Program-made: the position numbers and the translations under genes | The notes under the pieces: model-generated | What the model was told of the DNA's origin: nothing | Seen by the model: only the letters and a program-made list of their open reading frames with translations | Database searches by the model: none | Part shown: in pieces, positions 62,988-64,000 of the stretch | Layout: every line of letters starts with the position of its first letter | How positions within the stretch are numbered: position 1 is the stretch's first letter | Source of the DNA: Gracilaria gracilis | Lineage: Eukaryota; Rhodophyta; Florideophyceae; Gracilariales; Gracilariaceae | Direction of reading: 5' to 3' | Length of the DNA: 64,000 nucleotides | Assembly: GCA_030374805.1 (NCBI GenBank) | Contig: JARGSG010000059.1 | Coordinates: forward strand, 186,001 to 250,000

Positions 62988-64000
62988 TCAGTTTCTCTCG
63001 ATTTTGTCACCACGGTTATCACCAGCTCCATTTGCTGAGCTCCCATCTGGGTTCGTCAGAGATGAGAAGGTGAGTTTATGCGACCCGTTTTGAAGGTCAT
63101 CACTTTTTTTGTCTCCTCTCAAGCTATTAACACCGTTTTCTCGTTCGTGGTATTGACCAGCAATCTCTTGGTATGCAGAAGAAAGTCTTTGCAATCCTCT
63201 GGTTTGAAATCGGACGCCATCCTTTCTGGTTTCCAACACTATAAACTGTTTCTTACCACGAATAAGCTTCTCCTCCTTGCGAGTGAGTCGGAAAATGTAG
63301 CCCAGATTATCCTTTCGCTCGAGCTTGAGTGAGTCATTCTTCAATCCAGAAATAGAGTTCATGCATTTCTGATACTCAGTATCTATGTCACCAAGGATAT
63401 TATCTTGTTGTTCTCGCAGTTCTTGGAGGTCAGGATGAACGGAGGAGCTGAGCACAAACTCCCCGTTTTCAATTTGCTCCAGATCGATAGTGGTTTCCAC
63501 TAATGCCTCGAAGTTGGCCAGTTCCGATACCAGTTTTCGAAGAGGATCAGAAAAACGCTCCTTCAACAATGTGTTTCGATCATCACTAATAAGGTCATCA
63601 CATAGGAACGGAAGACGAATAGAGCATTGATAGAGCCGAACGACATCCTGCAGAGAGGCCTTAGCACCTTGGGTCTTTGTAAACCGTGTACAAAAGACGT
63701 TCAAATCCGGTAATTTGTTTATGTGGTCGTCAAGAATCGCTTCCCGACGACGTTGATTGCGTAGAAACGCATCGACGATGTTCAATCGTTCATTGATAGC
63801 ATCGACATCCTGCAGGGGTTGAGAAAGCCATCTACGCAACAAACGAGAACCCATAGCGCTCTTTGTCTTCTTCATGAGTCCAAATAAACTGGCTCTGTGA
63901 CCACCATCGCCCGGATAAGGGAGTATATTGAGAGCCCGAATGGCAGCATTGTCAAGATGCATATACGCGGACGTGGTAAGTTGTTTCATCTTGACCTTAC
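62988..64000 (-). CDS. MSH2: MutS homologue MSH2 (partial; no ATPase domain in window)
   Basis: Mismatch-recognition protein of the MutS-alpha/beta heterodimers. The gene enters from the right edge. Visible are the lever region (YMHLDNAAIRALNIL, LFGLMKKTKSAMGSRLLRRW, QPLQDVDAINERLNIVDAFL) and the clamp region (NLGYIFRLTRKEEKLIRGKK, GVRFQTRGLQRLSSAYQEI). These match eukaryotic MSH2 in order and spacing. Where the family continues into the ATPase with Walker A GPNMGGKS, this frame goes into a Gly/Ser/Asn-rich stretch and stops at 62988. No Walker A, B or signature is found to the left in any frame. The frame has no upstream stop within the window. Confidence 0.8.
   Translation of the reverse strand, partial: KVKMKQLTTSAYMHLDNAAIRALNILPYPGDGGHRASLFGLMKKTKSAMGSRLLRRWLSQPLQDVDAINERLNIVDAFLRNQRRREAILDDHINKLPDLNVFCTRFTKTQGAKASLQDVVRLYQCSIRLPFLCDDLISDDRNTLLKERFSDPLRKLVSELANFEALVETTIDLEQIENGEFVLSSSVHPDLQELREQQDNILGDIDTEYQKCMNSISGLKNDSLKLERKDNLGYIFRLTRKEEKLIRGKKQFIVLETRKDGVRFQTRGLQRLSSAYQEIAGQYHERENGVNSLRGDKKSDDLQNGSHKLTFSSLTNPDGSSANGAGDNRGDKIERN

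Overview
This is nuclear DNA of a multicellular-type red alga (florideophyte, Chondrus-like; species not determined). The lineage is set by an R-phycoerythrin gamma-subunit gene at 55921-56877. The style agrees: very large single-exon housekeeping genes (a 2515-residue DNA polymerase epsilon, a PIF1 helicase, a GH36 alpha-galactosidase) beside dense nests of decayed transposons. All calls are by reading; no search was run.

Positions 1 to about 35000 are a transposon nest. A foldback opens the window. A pogo/CENP-B-type transposase is cut into two halves (1355-627 and 20535-19745, both minus strand) by about 18.4 kb of other DNA. That insert holds a retroelement end with a gag-like ORF, a chromodomain Ty3/gypsy remnant on the minus strand, a minus-strand ParB-like gene, an array of palindromic repeats, and a divergently transcribed plus-strand gene joining a ParB-like region, a beta-class DNA methyltransferase and a SET domain. 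Further unassigned ORFs follow up to 19154. To its right are a 5.7-kb Mutator-like element (MULE) with long terminal inverted repeats (TIRs), a Ulp1-type SUMO protease and a spliced but broken MURA transposase; a dead Tc1/mariner copy; a pyrimidine-rich tract; a PIF/Harbinger element with its Myb/SANT partner; and a second dead Tc1 copy.

Positions 35000 to 64000 are mostly host genes. GH36 alpha-galactosidase (minus) and Pol epsilon (plus) share a divergent intergenic region containing a 42-G run. A PIF1-like helicase follows. Next come two divergently transcribed paralogous membrane proteins of unknown function, a non-autonomous hAT element with a perfect 8-bp target duplication, the phycoerythrin gamma gene, a basic disordered protein, an RRM-like protein, a two-ORF gene joined at a U UUU UUA slippery heptamer, and an MSH2 fragment that runs off the right edge and lacks its ATPase domain.

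The strongest candidate for an undescribed system is the 5885-14822 block: two divergent ParB-like genes, one fused to DNA- and histone-type methyltransferase domains, around a palindromic satellite. The present copy is decayed. The in-frame stops in its plus-strand gene are all TAA or TAG, as expected if CAA/CAG codons suffered C-to-T change.
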